DNA from: M3007 sp046316495
GTDB taxonomy: Bacteria; Bacteroidota; Bacteroidia; Chitinophagales; Saprospiraceae
DNA: 64,000 nt
Assembly (NCBI GenBank): GCA_046316495.1
Contig: JBKDAM010000038.1
Span: 62,001-126,000, forward strand
Reading direction: 5' to 3'
The notes under the pieces were generated by a model. The model was not told the DNA's origin, did not search any database, and saw only the letters and a list, made by a program, of their open reading frames with translations. Both the position numbers and the translations under genes were made by a program. Below, one piece after another: positions 9,401-18,450 of the stretch; within the stretch, counting starts at the first letter, position 1, and every line of letters begins with the position of its first letter.

Positions 9401-12400
9401 TTAGAAACCAAATGAAACACCTACGTACATACGCCGTGGCAAGGTGAATCGACCTGGGTTAAGCATTGACCAAGAATAGGAGTTCAAAAACGCCTGTAAA
9501 CTACGTCCCTGAGCTTCAATTCCACTCACAAATGACTGTCCTTCAGCAGATGCCAAGTAACCATCATCGTATGGTGAACCCGTAAATGCATATACTCCCA
9601 AAATATTCTGACGATCAAACAAGTTGGATACGCGGAAATATACATTCATGTTCAATGGACGCTTACCTTCCGCAGACAAATTAAACGTTTTGTCCACACG
9701 CAAATCAACTGTCGAACGCCATGGCAAGCGGTTTCCATTGATGGTACCAACATTACCACTCGCGCCAAAACGCTCCGGACGAAGACGCGCTGTGTATGGA
9801 CGACCAGATACCGCATTAAATTGAACATTCACTCCAAAGTTAGCTAAAACCTGACGACCAGCAATCTCCGGACCATTATAACGCTTGCCCTCATCAAAAC
9901 GGTAATCAATGATACCGTTAATGCTGTGACGCTCGTCAAAGTCCAATGGATAAAGGGTACGCAACTGCTGGCGCAAACCACGCTGAGAAGCAGAGTTAGA
10001 ACCCGTACCATCCGCGAACTGGAGGGTGTAAGCAATCTGCATCTCTACATTCTTGATACGACGGAGATCATACTGGGTAGTAAAACCTTTAACCGTACCA
10101 AAGTCAATATTGTCAGAGGTGTTGTAACGACCAATAATCGGAACAAATGTGAAAATACGCTCCTGAATCATATCGCGCATCTCACGATAGTAAGCAGAAA
10201 ACTTCAAGGCTGAATACTGATTCAACTTTTGCTGGAAACCAACCTCGTAGTCTACCACACGCTCAGGACGTAGATTCGCATTGCTGGTTGGAGTACGGCC
10301 TGCAACATAGAAATAATAGTAATCCAACGGCGTAACCTGCCAGTTGCTTGGTGGACGCTGTACCAATACATCATAGTGTGCAAAGAAGTTCGCATCCTTG
10401 TTGATTGGGAAAGAGAACGCCAAACGAGGCAACCAGTTTATCTGTGGAGTATAGTCCGCAAAGGCACTGTTTGGATCAAAACGTGGGTCACGTATGTTGT
10501 CGTTACCTACTGTATCCTGTAAAATAGGACTAATTACACCACCGCCAAAAATCAACGTAGGATCATTCACCTGAATACCCTCATTGGTGTACCAAGTAGA
10601 TCCAGAACGGAAAGCAACAGGAGTAATATCAGAGTAGCCATTCGCTGTATAAACCTTGAAATCATCTCCTACTCCATTCGGACGAAGAATAGACTTGCCT
10701 GGACCATTCTCAGAGAAGAAGTAGCCAGCATTCATAATTTCATACAAAGAATATGGATCCTTCATCACACGGGTGTTCAAGTCGAAACGCTCCACACGCA
10801 TACCCAAACTGAAGATCATCTTATTAAAGGTGAACTTGTCTTTGATATACGCCGCCTGATAAATAGGTGTCAATGGCGCAACCGGGAAATCGCGCACGCC
10901 CTGTGCATTCCGGTGCGTGAAAAAGTCGTTAAACGTAAATCCACTCTCCAAACGATTACCAAGATAATCGTATCCATAATAGTCAAGCAAACCGCCATTT
11001 AAGTCCGTCAACTCCAAAGAGGAGAACATATCCAAACTCAAATCATCTGGAGTAAGCTCTAATGGGTTAATCCAAACCTGCTCAGAAATACCCTTCGCCT
11101 CACGAATCTTGTTAAAGAAACTTCCATCCCCCTGTGGAGAAATTAAGTATCCATAAATATCAACCGGGATACCATCCACAATCTTCGTATCTACCACCAA
11201 GCCTGTGTCCAAACCATTGTAGCGGTTGTTCGCCAACTGACGCGCTAAATCCCACAAACCACTTGGCGCCAAACTCCAGCTCCGAAGAGTCCGCTGCTCG
11301 TTCAACAAACCAAACTGAATGTTGTGCGTACCGGTTTTGCCTAAACGGATATCAAAGTTGCTAGAGGCATTTAATGTAATGATATCTGTCTCACTCTTGT
11401 TGTTACTATTGTACACTCGATTAATATTGGAGTGCATACCGCTCCAAATATCGTTGTATATAGAAGAAAAACGACCGTTTTGAGCAATAAAGGTGTTGAT
11501 GTTCTCCGGATTTGCAAACTCATTGTACGCTTCCAAACCAGGATTTATACCACCTGATGTAAATTCAGTAAAACGCTCAAAGTAACCAACGTGCAACAAC
11601 TCCTGGTTGATCGCCCGAATCACCGTGTCAATTGCGTATCCAAACTTACCAACATATCCGTAGTCAAAGTAGCGGTCTTTGTGTCTTGGATCGTACGTTT
11701 CACTCGTCGCACGCTCAAAACCAAACTGGATCTGATAGCTCGCATTTGAAATCGCAATCTTGTTCGTATTCTCCGCCTCTTTCTCAGGATTTCCCAAACG
11801 GTGGCGGAAACGTCCAAGAATACGGCGACGATCACTGTAAGTAGTTGGGTTATTGTGAGAGTTCAAAAGCTGCCAGTGGCTGCTTCCAAAACCTCCAGGC
11901 GTGAACTGATTCTCCGTGTCCTTGTAAGTCCCAGTTAAACTCAAGTCAATGTTGTCAGTAAAACGGAAGTCCAATTTTGCCGTCACGTCAATATCTTTTC
12001 GTCCCTCAAATGGACGATAAGGCAACAAATCAACGCTATCGTTTGTCAAAAACTCCGCAGAGTTTACAATGGTACCACCAACACGGGTAAGGGGGTGCTG
12101 CTGAAGCTGATCCAACACGCTACCATCTTCAAACTGACTGCCAAATGGCTTGTCACTGCCCAAAAACTCTCCTTTCGCACGTGCAACTCTAAGCGCTGGA
12201 GGACTGTCATCTTTTTGCGTATTGTACTGGCCCGACAAACGGAAACCAACAATCGTGCGTTCACGAGTACCATCAGCACTCTTCCGCTTCAACAGTGGTC
12301 CACTCACGTTCGCAGTAGCCAATAACCATCCATAAGGATCCAATCCATGCGAATTCTCCACCTCCGCATATCCGCTAAACTCACTCGCTGGACCTTTGGT

Positions 12401-13060
12401 TAATACAGAGATTACACCACCGGTAACGTCACCATATTCAGCACCTAAACCACCCGTAATTACCTGAAGTTGCTCAATGTCCTGAACAGGTGGCATCGAC
12501 CCAAATACACGAATACCATCAATGTAGTAGTTCGTGGCATTGGAACGAGAACCTTTGATCGTTACCTCCCCCCCGTCAATAGAAGAGGTGCCCGCCGTCG
12601 TCGCAACAATGGCGTTTACACTCCTCGTGGGAAGGTTCTTAATTTGATCCGATGTCAGCGTCTTACCTCCAGACGTCTGGTCAGCTCGCACCAAATCAAC
12701 TTTGTAGGATACAACCTCGACAACATCCAACTGCGTATCGCTGTTAGAAGTCATCTCAATCGTAACCACGTTGAGCTCTCCTCCCAATACCTGCACACCA
12801 TTCAACTGCTTGGTCGCATAACCGGTATAAGAAACTTCAACGTTGTAAACACCCGGATCCACTGAAATACGAAACTCACCGTTCACATCGGTGATTGCGC
12901 CGCGGACGAAGGCTGTCCCCTTGAGGACTTTGACAGAGGCTCCAATTAGATCCTCGCCGCCAGTGGGATCAGTAACTTTACCCGTAAGGAAAGTTTGAGC
13001 CACCACCGCAGCGCTCCATCCAAGAAGCATTGTCAGGGTTAGTAGTAAAGAACGTACCAT
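9401..13060 (-). CDS. TonB-dependent receptor with carboxypeptidase-regulatory-like N-terminal domain
   Basis: About 1219 residues from ATG 13060. Signal peptide (MVRSLLLTLTMLLGWSAAVVAQ), then a CarboxypepD_reg-like beta-sandwich (about residues 24-105, GKVTDPTGGEDLIGASVKVL), then a TonB plug (QIKNLPTRSVNAIVATTAG, IKGSRSNATNYYIDGIRV, GGLGAEYGDVTGGVISV). A long barrel follows with the usual YxxxxxFF-type strands and the last strand MYVGVSFGF ending in Phe. Such receptors take up ligands across the outer membrane using TonB-ExbBD energy; the ligand is unknown. At over 1200 residues it is at the large end. Absence of a SusD-like neighbour argues against a classical polysaccharide locus. It lies 24 bp after a dehydrogenase gene and 31 bp before a secreted-protein gene, so co-transcription is likely. 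Confidence 0.92.
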   Translation of the reverse strand: MVRSLLLTLTMLLGWSAAVVAQTFLTGKVTDPTGGEDLIGASVKVLKGTAFVRGAITDVNGEFRISVDPGVYNVEVSYTGYATKQLNGVQVLGGELNVVTIEMTSNSDTQLDVVEVVSYKVDLVRADQTSGGKTLTSDQIKNLPTRSVNAIVATTAGTSSIDGGEVTIKGSRSNATNYYIDGIRVFGSMPPVQDIEQLQVITGGLGAEYGDVTGGVISVLTKGPASEFSGYAEVENSHGLDPYGWLLATANVSGPLLKRKSADGTRERTIVGFRLSGQYNTQKDDSPPALRVARAKGEFLGSDKPFGSQFEDGSVLDQLQQHPLTRVGGTIVNSAEFLTNDSVDLLPYRPFEGRKDIDVTAKLDFRFTDNIDLSLTGTYKDTENQFTPGGFGSSHWQLLNSHNNPTTYSDRRRILGRFRHRLGNPEKEAENTNKIAISNASYQIQFGFERATSETYDPRHKDRYFDYGYVGKFGYAIDTVIRAINQELLHVGYFERFTEFTSGGINPGLEAYNEFANPENINTFIAQNGRFSSIYNDIWSGMHSNINRVYNSNNKSETDIITLNASSNFDIRLGKTGTHNIQFGLLNEQRTLRSWSLAPSGLWDLARQLANNRYNGLDTGLVVDTKIVDGIPVDIYGYLISPQGDGSFFNKIREAKGISEQVWINPLELTPDDLSLDMFSSLELTDLNGGLLDYYGYDYLGNRLESGFTFNDFFTHRNAQGVRDFPVAPLTPIYQAAYIKDKFTFNKMIFSLGMRVERFDLNTRVMKDPYSLYEIMNAGYFFSENGPGKSILRPNGVGDDFKVYTANGYSDITPVAFRSGSTWYTNEGIQVNDPTLIFGGGVISPILQDTVGNDNIRDPRFDPNSAFADYTPQINWLPRLAFSFPINKDANFFAHYDVLVQRPPSNWQVTPLDYYYFYVAGRTPTSNANLRPERVVDYEVGFQQKLNQYSALKFSAYYREMRDMIQERIFTFVPIIGRYNTSDNIDFGTVKGFTTQYDLRRIKNVEMQIAYTLQFADGTGSNSASQRGLRQQLRTLYPLDFDERHSINGIIDYRFDEGKRYNGPEIAGRQVLANFGVNVQFNAVSGRPYTARLRPERFGASGNVGTINGNRLPWRSTVDLRVDKTFNLSAEGKRPLNMNVYFRVSNLFDRQNILGVYAFTGSPYDDGYLASAEGQSFVSGIEAQGRSLQAFLNSYSWSMLNPGRFTLPRRMYVGVSFGF

Positions 13061-13084
13061 ATTCAATGATTGATTAATGATTGA

Positions 13085-14038
13085 TCAGTTATTTATAAAT
13101 AGATTGTCTATTTTCTCTAATAAAACCTCCGCCATTTTCCGCTTCGACTCAATCGTCCACCCAGCAATATGCGGAGTCATAACCACTTGCTCCATCCTAT
13201 TTAACTCCCCATAGCTTTTCATCTCTTCTGGTGTGAAAGAACCCACTTTTTCATTCTCAAAAACATCTAAACAAGCACCCATAACCTGCCCACTTCTCAA
13301 CCCCGCTAACAAATCTTCCGTCTTGACGCATGCACCCCTCGAGGTATTGATTAAAACCCAACCAGTTTTGCATGCCCCGATAAAATCAACGTCTACCAAC
13401 CATCGCGTCTCCGATGTAAGGGGCAAATGTAAACTAACTATGTCGGCATTCCGCTGGATTTCGTCGATACTTTTAACTTCCTCTACCCACGGCATCGTGT
13501 GCGCATACCCAGAACCTAAATATTTATCATAAACCAAAACCCGCATCCCTAATCCCGATAACTTAGTAGCAAAACTACTTCCCGTGTGCCCAAAACCAAC
13601 AATACCAATCGTTTTACCCCATAATTCCCAACCACGATTCTTTTCCCGCTCCCAAACCCCTGCACGAACCTCTCTGTCCGCTCTGCATAAATGATTAGAA
13701 AGCGCCAATAACATCCCCAATGCATGCTCCCCAACAGCATTCCGATTACCCTCTGGACTACTTAACACCCGAACCCCCTTCTTTGACGCATAAACACGAT
13801 CCACAATCTCCATCCCAGACCCTAACCGACCAATAAACTCTAGCAAGACCGCCCTATCCAAAAACACTTGGTCAACAGTAATCTTGCTGTTAATTATCAA
13901 TCCTGTGTAATCCCCAATTATATCAATAGTCTCTGCCAAGGTAATCGTAGGTCGAAAATCACAAACGTACCCCCGCAAAGTTAAACCCGCAATCAAGTGC
14001 GAATCACAATCATCCGTAATCAATACTCGCCTTGTCAT
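13085..14038 (-). CDS. D-isomer-specific 2-hydroxyacid dehydrogenase (SerA-like)
   Basis: 317 residues. The catalytic triad of the family is present: R234 (NTSRGACVK), E263 (DVFENEK) and H290 (MTPHIAGW). The Rossmann NAD-binding loop is GFGHTGSS with the acidic residue in VYDKY, which predicts NAD(H) preference. The N-terminal substrate domain contains the family's GRLGSGMEIVD segment. The protein lacks the ACT domain of true E. coli-type phosphoglycerate dehydrogenase but is the size of short bacterial SerA. 3-phosphoglycerate dehydrogenase is therefore possible, with glyoxylate or hydroxypyruvate reductase as the alternative. A TATCTTTG element on the minus strand at 14212-14219 is the only promoter-like site upstream. 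It probably heads the transcript that runs into the receptor gene. Confidence 0.88.
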   Translation of the reverse strand: MTRRVLITDDCDSHLIAGLTLRGYVCDFRPTITLAETIDIIGDYTGLIINSKITVDQVFLDRAVLLEFIGRLGSGMEIVDRVYASKKGVRVLSSPEGNRNAVGEHALGMLLALSNHLCRADREVRAGVWEREKNRGWELWGKTIGIVGFGHTGSSFATKLSGLGMRVLVYDKYLGSGYAHTMPWVEEVKSIDEIQRNADIVSLHLPLTSETRWLVDVDFIGACKTGWVLINTSRGACVKTEDLLAGLRSGQVMGACLDVFENEKVGSFTPEEMKSYGELNRMEQVVMTPHIAGWTIESKRKMAEVLLEKIDNLFINN

Positions 14039-14211
14039 TATTCCAAGCTCAAAAATAGACAGCTTTTTTATTTTTCAAGCAATAAAACTGCCTTCACTCT
14101 AAGCAAATGTTTGAATTATACAAATGGTTTAGAGAAGAGTAGCAAAAATACCGACAAACAATCGGAAATTTGCCACCTAATAACCATTTCACCTGCCTAT
14201 TGAAAGGGGCG

Positions 14212-14219
14212 CAAAGATA
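14212..14219 (-). promoter_or_regulatory. Possible -7 element for the dehydrogenase/receptor run
   Basis: TATCTTTG on the minus strand, 174 bp upstream of the dehydrogenase start. It lies just 5' of the divergent lipoprotein gene start. No convincing -33 partner. Confidence 0.35.
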
Positions 14220-14232
14220 TCTATTCCGACTT

Positions 14233-14928
14233 ATGAGACCTACATTTTTTTATGTTCTGGCAACCCTCGGCCTCCTCGCCTGTCAGTCCAGCCCCAAACC
14301 AACCCCCAATAGACTGTTTCTAGACTGCTATGTCAGGATACTCGAATCAGAAGGACAAGTGCTGGCAGAGGCAACCATGCTCTCTATTCCAACTCAAGCC
14401 AACCCAACCCAACCAGCTGAAAAAACACCCGTAGAAATACCCGGTGGAATACGGTACCAAGGCAGCCCTATGAGCGCCCGCCCCGGATCTGGACTGACTT
14501 ACTCCAAAGCTTTCCCCGGTGAATTTGTATCCGAACACACCTTTAGCTGGGACGATAAAGAACAAAAAAGACGCACTTTTTCGTTCAAAATGAACCAAAT
14601 TGAAAGTTTTTCGCTAGGAGCATCCGCTCTGTCTATTAACCAACCCGCTCAGTTTACATGGAAGGGCGGAGCCTTGGAACGAGGAGAGGCCCTCGTTCTA
14701 ATGTGGGAAAATCCAAAAGAAAATTTAACGGTTCCAATGGAGTTTATCGTACAAGGAGCGCTGTCCGTGGCAGACCTTCCAGCTGCAAAAATGAAAGAAC
14801 TTTCGCCAGGAACCTGGACCCTCTATGTCGTTCGTAAAAAATTGGTCAAATTTTCAGAAGATAGCTTCGACGCACAAGCAATCCTTGAATTTTATTCCAA
14901 AACTGACACTATCCAAATCACCAAATAA
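14233..14928 (+). CDS. Predicted lipoprotein of unknown function
   Basis: About 231 residues from ATG 14233, chosen because it gives a short lipoprotein signal (MRPTFFYVLATLGLLAC) with the lipobox LLAC before QSS; a longer frame from 14170 would bury that signal. The mature part has a Thr/Pro-rich linker (about residues 60-72) and then alternating beta-strand patterns (FTWKGGALERGEALVLMW, WTLYVVRKKLV), suggesting a beta-sandwich. There are no catalytic motifs I recognise. It is divergent from the dehydrogenase and 120 bp before corA. Likely attached to the periplasmic face of a membrane; function unknown. Confidence 0.7.
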   Translation: MRPTFFYVLATLGLLACQSSPKPTPNRLFLDCYVRILESEGQVLAEATMLSIPTQANPTQPAEKTPVEIPGGIRYQGSPMSARPGSGLTYSKAFPGEFVSEHTFSWDDKEQKRRTFSFKMNQIESFSLGASALSINQPAQFTWKGGALERGEALVLMWENPKENLTVPMEFIVQGALSVADLPAAKMKELSPGTWTLYVVRKKLVKFSEDSFDAQAILEFYSKTDTIQITK

Positions 14929-15048
14929 AAGAACCCAGAAGCTCAATCAGCCAACATAGACTCCTCCTTCAACAGGCTAAACCCCAAACTTACCAGCTCT
15001 GCACCCTGTTGCCCCCCCCCATAAAAAACACCTGCTCAAAAACTTGAT

Positions 15049-16110
15049 ATGCGGAAAAACAAGTTAAAAAGGAACCCTCGCCTCAAATCAGGACTCCCCC
15101 CAGGCACCCTCGTATATACAGGAGATCGAGCAACCAATCCTGCTAAAATAAGAACGGTTGCGTTCGATGCTAACTCCGCACAAATTGCAGATAAATACCA
15201 CGCATCCTTAAAAGGAAATACCCACTGCCTTTGGGTAGATGTAAGAGGACTGACAGACATCACCCTCATTCAAAAAATAGGGGACGACTTCCAAATTCAC
15301 CCACTCGCCCTGGAAGATGTACTCAATACCAGACAGCGATCCAAAATTGAAGAATACGACACTGGGTTTTTTATCGTCCTCCCTAACATCCGGTTTGATA
15401 AAAATTCACTGGAACTCACCTACGAACAAATTTCAATTTTTTTCACCAAAAATGAAGTAGTCACGTTCCAGGAAGACCCAGACGACACCTTGGAAAAAGT
15501 AGTAGATCGAATCCAGGATGGATCCGGCCGAATCCGTAAAAAAAATGCCGATTATCTAGTCTATACCGTAATGGATACCATCATTGACCGGTACTTCCTC
15601 GCCCTGGAAGATGTGGAAGATGCTATTCTCGAAATTGAATTCGAAATCTACTCAGAACACGGATATAAAAATTGCAAAGGCAAACTCTTTACCCTAAAAC
15701 ACACCCTCAACCAGTTCCGACAACGAACACTCCCGTTAAGAGAAGTGGTTAACAAGCTAATGCGAACCAGTAGCCCATCTATCGAAGAATCCGATACCGT
15801 TTACCTCCGAGATGTCGCTGACCATATCGCCCAAGTGCAAGATCAATTAGAAAGTTTCAGAGAACAACTATTCAACCTGGAAGCCCTTTACCACGCTGAA
15901 GTGACCAACCGAATGAATAATGTAATGAAACTTCTTACCGTCATCAGTACCATATTTATACCTTTGTCATTTGTTGCCGGTGTTTATGGAATGAACTTTG
16001 AACACATGCCAGAACTGAAATGGCGCTATGGATACTTTATCGTTCTCGGCTCTATGTTCGCAATAATGACCGGCATGCTCATCTATTTTAGAAAAAAAAA
16101 TTGGATATAA
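15049..16110 (+). CDS. corA: CorA family magnesium/cobalt transporter
   Basis: 353 residues. The N-terminal soluble domain contains WVDVRGLTD and HPLALEDVLNTRQRSKIEEY, typical of CorA. A long helical stalk follows, then two C-terminal membrane helices. The selectivity loop GMN is at residues 314-316 (YGMNFEHMPEL), between the helix LLTVISTIFIPLSFVAGV and the last helix. CorA forms a homopentameric inner-membrane Mg2+ channel gated by cytoplasmic Mg2+. The basic N-terminal extension (RKNKLKRNPRLK) is slightly longer than usual, and the ATG at 15049 is the first Met. The next gene starts within 50 bp on the same strand. Confidence 0.96.
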   Translation: MRKNKLKRNPRLKSGLPPGTLVYTGDRATNPAKIRTVAFDANSAQIADKYHASLKGNTHCLWVDVRGLTDITLIQKIGDDFQIHPLALEDVLNTRQRSKIEEYDTGFFIVLPNIRFDKNSLELTYEQISIFFTKNEVVTFQEDPDDTLEKVVDRIQDGSGRIRKKNADYLVYTVMDTIIDRYFLALEDVEDAILEIEFEIYSEHGYKNCKGKLFTLKHTLNQFRQRTLPLREVVNKLMRTSSPSIEESDTVYLRDVADHIAQVQDQLESFREQLFNLEALYHAEVTNRMNNVMKLLTVISTIFIPLSFVAGVYGMNFEHMPELKWRYGYFIVLGSMFAIMTGMLIYFRKKNWI

Positions 16111-16155
16111 ACCGTTTTGAAACCACTTAAAAAGGTAGAGCACTCCATTACAGAA

Positions 16156-18429
16156 ATGGTATCCCTGAAACGAGGTTTTGTCTTCTGGGGTTTCATAACC
16201 ACGCTTCTCTTGGGAGCCCTCTTGTCTTGGTTTCAGTTCGGCAAACTAGCAACTAACCCCAACAGCTACTTCGTCGGGAACACCCCTTCTGCCTCCTCTC
16301 CCTACTTCACTACCGAATGGCATGTACGCTATGATTCTACTTTGGTCAACTTTAGTGGAGCAAACTACCCATTTAACGAACATATCGGATATGTTGTAAA
16401 TCAACCGCTTTTAAGCGAACTGGCACTTAGTTGGCACCAACATATCCGCCATCTTTCCGACGCTACGGCAGGACTGATCAACTTGTCTGGCCTCCTGTTT
16501 ATTCTTCTAGGTGCAGGGGGACTTTTTTTACTACTCAGCAAACTCCACCTGCCCTCTTGGTATGCCATTATCGGTGCGCTGGCCATCACCTTCCTCTCTC
16601 CTCAAACAAGCGCCTATCCCTTATTTTCCGATTGGGCACACCCTTTCTTTATTCCAATGCTCCTCTATTGGCTATGCCGATATGAAGAACGGTCTAGCAG
16701 AAGGTATCAAAGCCTCCACATTGCCTTCTTAGTTACCGGAGCATCCATGCTACAACCAGCCTATTTCGGTGTTTCTGCGCTCTTTCTTACTGTCTTTACC
16801 GGATTTCAATTGCTCAGAAAACCTTCCAAATCAAATATAACAAGACGGCTTAGCCACTGGTCGGTAATGACATTGATTCCTCTGGTTGCGCTGAATATTT
16901 GGATCCATTGGGAAAATTACGCAGGTGACCGACCTGCAGCCGCAGAAGTAAATCACCTAACCTTCATAACCACCAAAAACCTGCTCTTCCCCTGGAGCGC
17001 CTCAAACAACACTCTGCCCTATTACGCAGGCATGCTAGCCTCTGTTTACCTGTTATTCGTTTTGCTTTCCGGCTTAAAAATGTTCGGTAAATCATGGTCT
17101 ACAGCAGCATACCATCGTGTCCACTTCCAATACCTGCGCGGAATCTTTCTCGCAAGCGCCACCTTGCTCATTCCTGCTCTCGGATTCCCCGGAGCAAAGT
17201 ACAGCATCGCTTACTTGCGCATTCAGGACACCGCCCCACTTTCCTGGTTTTTCTACTATGTCGTATGCATCCTGGCACTTTATGGAGCTTGGAATTGGGG
17301 AAAACGCTTTGAAGGTTGGGGAGAAAAAAAACAATTCCCTCAACTCAAGTATGGAATTATTGGGCTCCCCCTTTTAATACTTTCGCTGGAAGCACTCTAT
17401 ACCCGCTCCGCAATTCAGGCTCCGACCCTCTATCCCAATTTGACAAATAAAGAAGTCGCCAACGAACAAGGAATGAAGTGGCTCGACTCCATCAACTTTA
17501 ATCAATTCCAGGCAATCCTACCTCTACCCTACTACCATGTAGGGAGCCGAAAACTGGAAATACAACCCGATCCAACCTTCTTCAACTTGGTAAACACCAT
17601 TTCAATACATACAGGCCTGCCCAATATGGCTGTTTTCATGAAGCAAACCTCCCTTCATCAAACATTACTAAGCCTCCAGCTAGTTCTAAAACCCGGTGAA
17701 CAACCCGCATTGCTTTCCAACCTGCCCGATAAGCGCCCTTTGGCAGTAATTATAAATCGCCCCAGCTGGGAGCTAGTCCAAAACCAATATGCACACCTCC
17801 TTCAGCAGACCACGCCGATCTATCAGGATAGCCAACTCCTTATCTTAAAATTAGAAATTGATACGATCCAAAACAATATAAAAAATCAGCAAATCCTTGT
17901 AAAAAAGTCCTTTGAAGAGGCCTATCCTACTCAAAGCACTACCTGGAGGGCAACATCCCAAGCCCCCTTCTTCTACTCGTCTTCCTTTGATAATAACACA
18001 ACTTCCAAAACGTCTTTCCAGGGTAAAAGTGCCCTGGCAGGCTACACTTGCGATACCACCTACTTATGGAGGGATTCCGCTCCACCGGGCAACTATGTAT
18101 TTAACTGCTGGATTAAACTCGATAGAGCAGGAGGGTTCGACCAAGCCATTCATTTTCAGGAAACAAACAACAACTCCCAAATCAGCCATATTCAATCGTT
18201 TCAGCTTAAAGAGCATCTGACCTCCATTGTAAAGGGCTGGGGCTGCTTCGAAATTCCAATAACCATCCACGAACACACCATAAACCAGCTGTTTCTCTTC
18301 AAAGAGGGAGACTGCTCGCCCTTCATTCTGGATGAAATATTAATTCGACCTGCCAATGTGGACTTGTTTAGAAAAGAACAAGGTTGGATGGTGCAAAATA
18401 ACTACTGGCACCGAGAAGGATCCAGATAA
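16156..18429 (+). CDS. Polytopic membrane protein with C-terminal soluble domain, unknown function
   Basis: About 757 residues from ATG 16156; an in-frame TTG at 16117, 7 bp after corA, is the alternative start. I count about ten hydrophobic helices in the first ~430 residues. After helix 1 comes a periplasmic loop with acidic and aromatic residues (WHVRYDSTLVNF), a layout like GT-C-type membrane glycosyltransferases or related YfhO-like proteins. The C-terminal ~330 residues are soluble and end in a jelly-roll-like segment (YVFNCWIKLDRAGGFDQA), which may bind carbohydrate. No DxD-type catalytic signature could be pinned with confidence. It lies between corA and the mfd fragment, all on one strand with short gaps. 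Function unknown; a role in envelope glycan assembly is a guess. Confidence 0.6.
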   Translation: MVSLKRGFVFWGFITTLLLGALLSWFQFGKLATNPNSYFVGNTPSASSPYFTTEWHVRYDSTLVNFSGANYPFNEHIGYVVNQPLLSELALSWHQHIRHLSDATAGLINLSGLLFILLGAGGLFLLLSKLHLPSWYAIIGALAITFLSPQTSAYPLFSDWAHPFFIPMLLYWLCRYEERSSRRYQSLHIAFLVTGASMLQPAYFGVSALFLTVFTGFQLLRKPSKSNITRRLSHWSVMTLIPLVALNIWIHWENYAGDRPAAAEVNHLTFITTKNLLFPWSASNNTLPYYAGMLASVYLLFVLLSGLKMFGKSWSTAAYHRVHFQYLRGIFLASATLLIPALGFPGAKYSIAYLRIQDTAPLSWFFYYVVCILALYGAWNWGKRFEGWGEKKQFPQLKYGIIGLPLLILSLEALYTRSAIQAPTLYPNLTNKEVANEQGMKWLDSINFNQFQAILPLPYYHVGSRKLEIQPDPTFFNLVNTISIHTGLPNMAVFMKQTSLHQTLLSLQLVLKPGEQPALLSNLPDKRPLAVIINRPSWELVQNQYAHLLQQTTPIYQDSQLLILKLEIDTIQNNIKNQQILVKKSFEEAYPTQSTTWRATSQAPFFYSSSFDNNTTSKTSFQGKSALAGYTCDTTYLWRDSAPPGNYVFNCWIKLDRAGGFDQAIHFQETNNNSQISHIQSFQLKEHLTSIVKGWGCFEIPITIHEHTINQLFLFKEGDCSPFILDEILIRPANVDLFRKEQGWMVQNNYWHREGSR

Positions 18430-18450
18430 CATTCACCAACCTCCGATATT

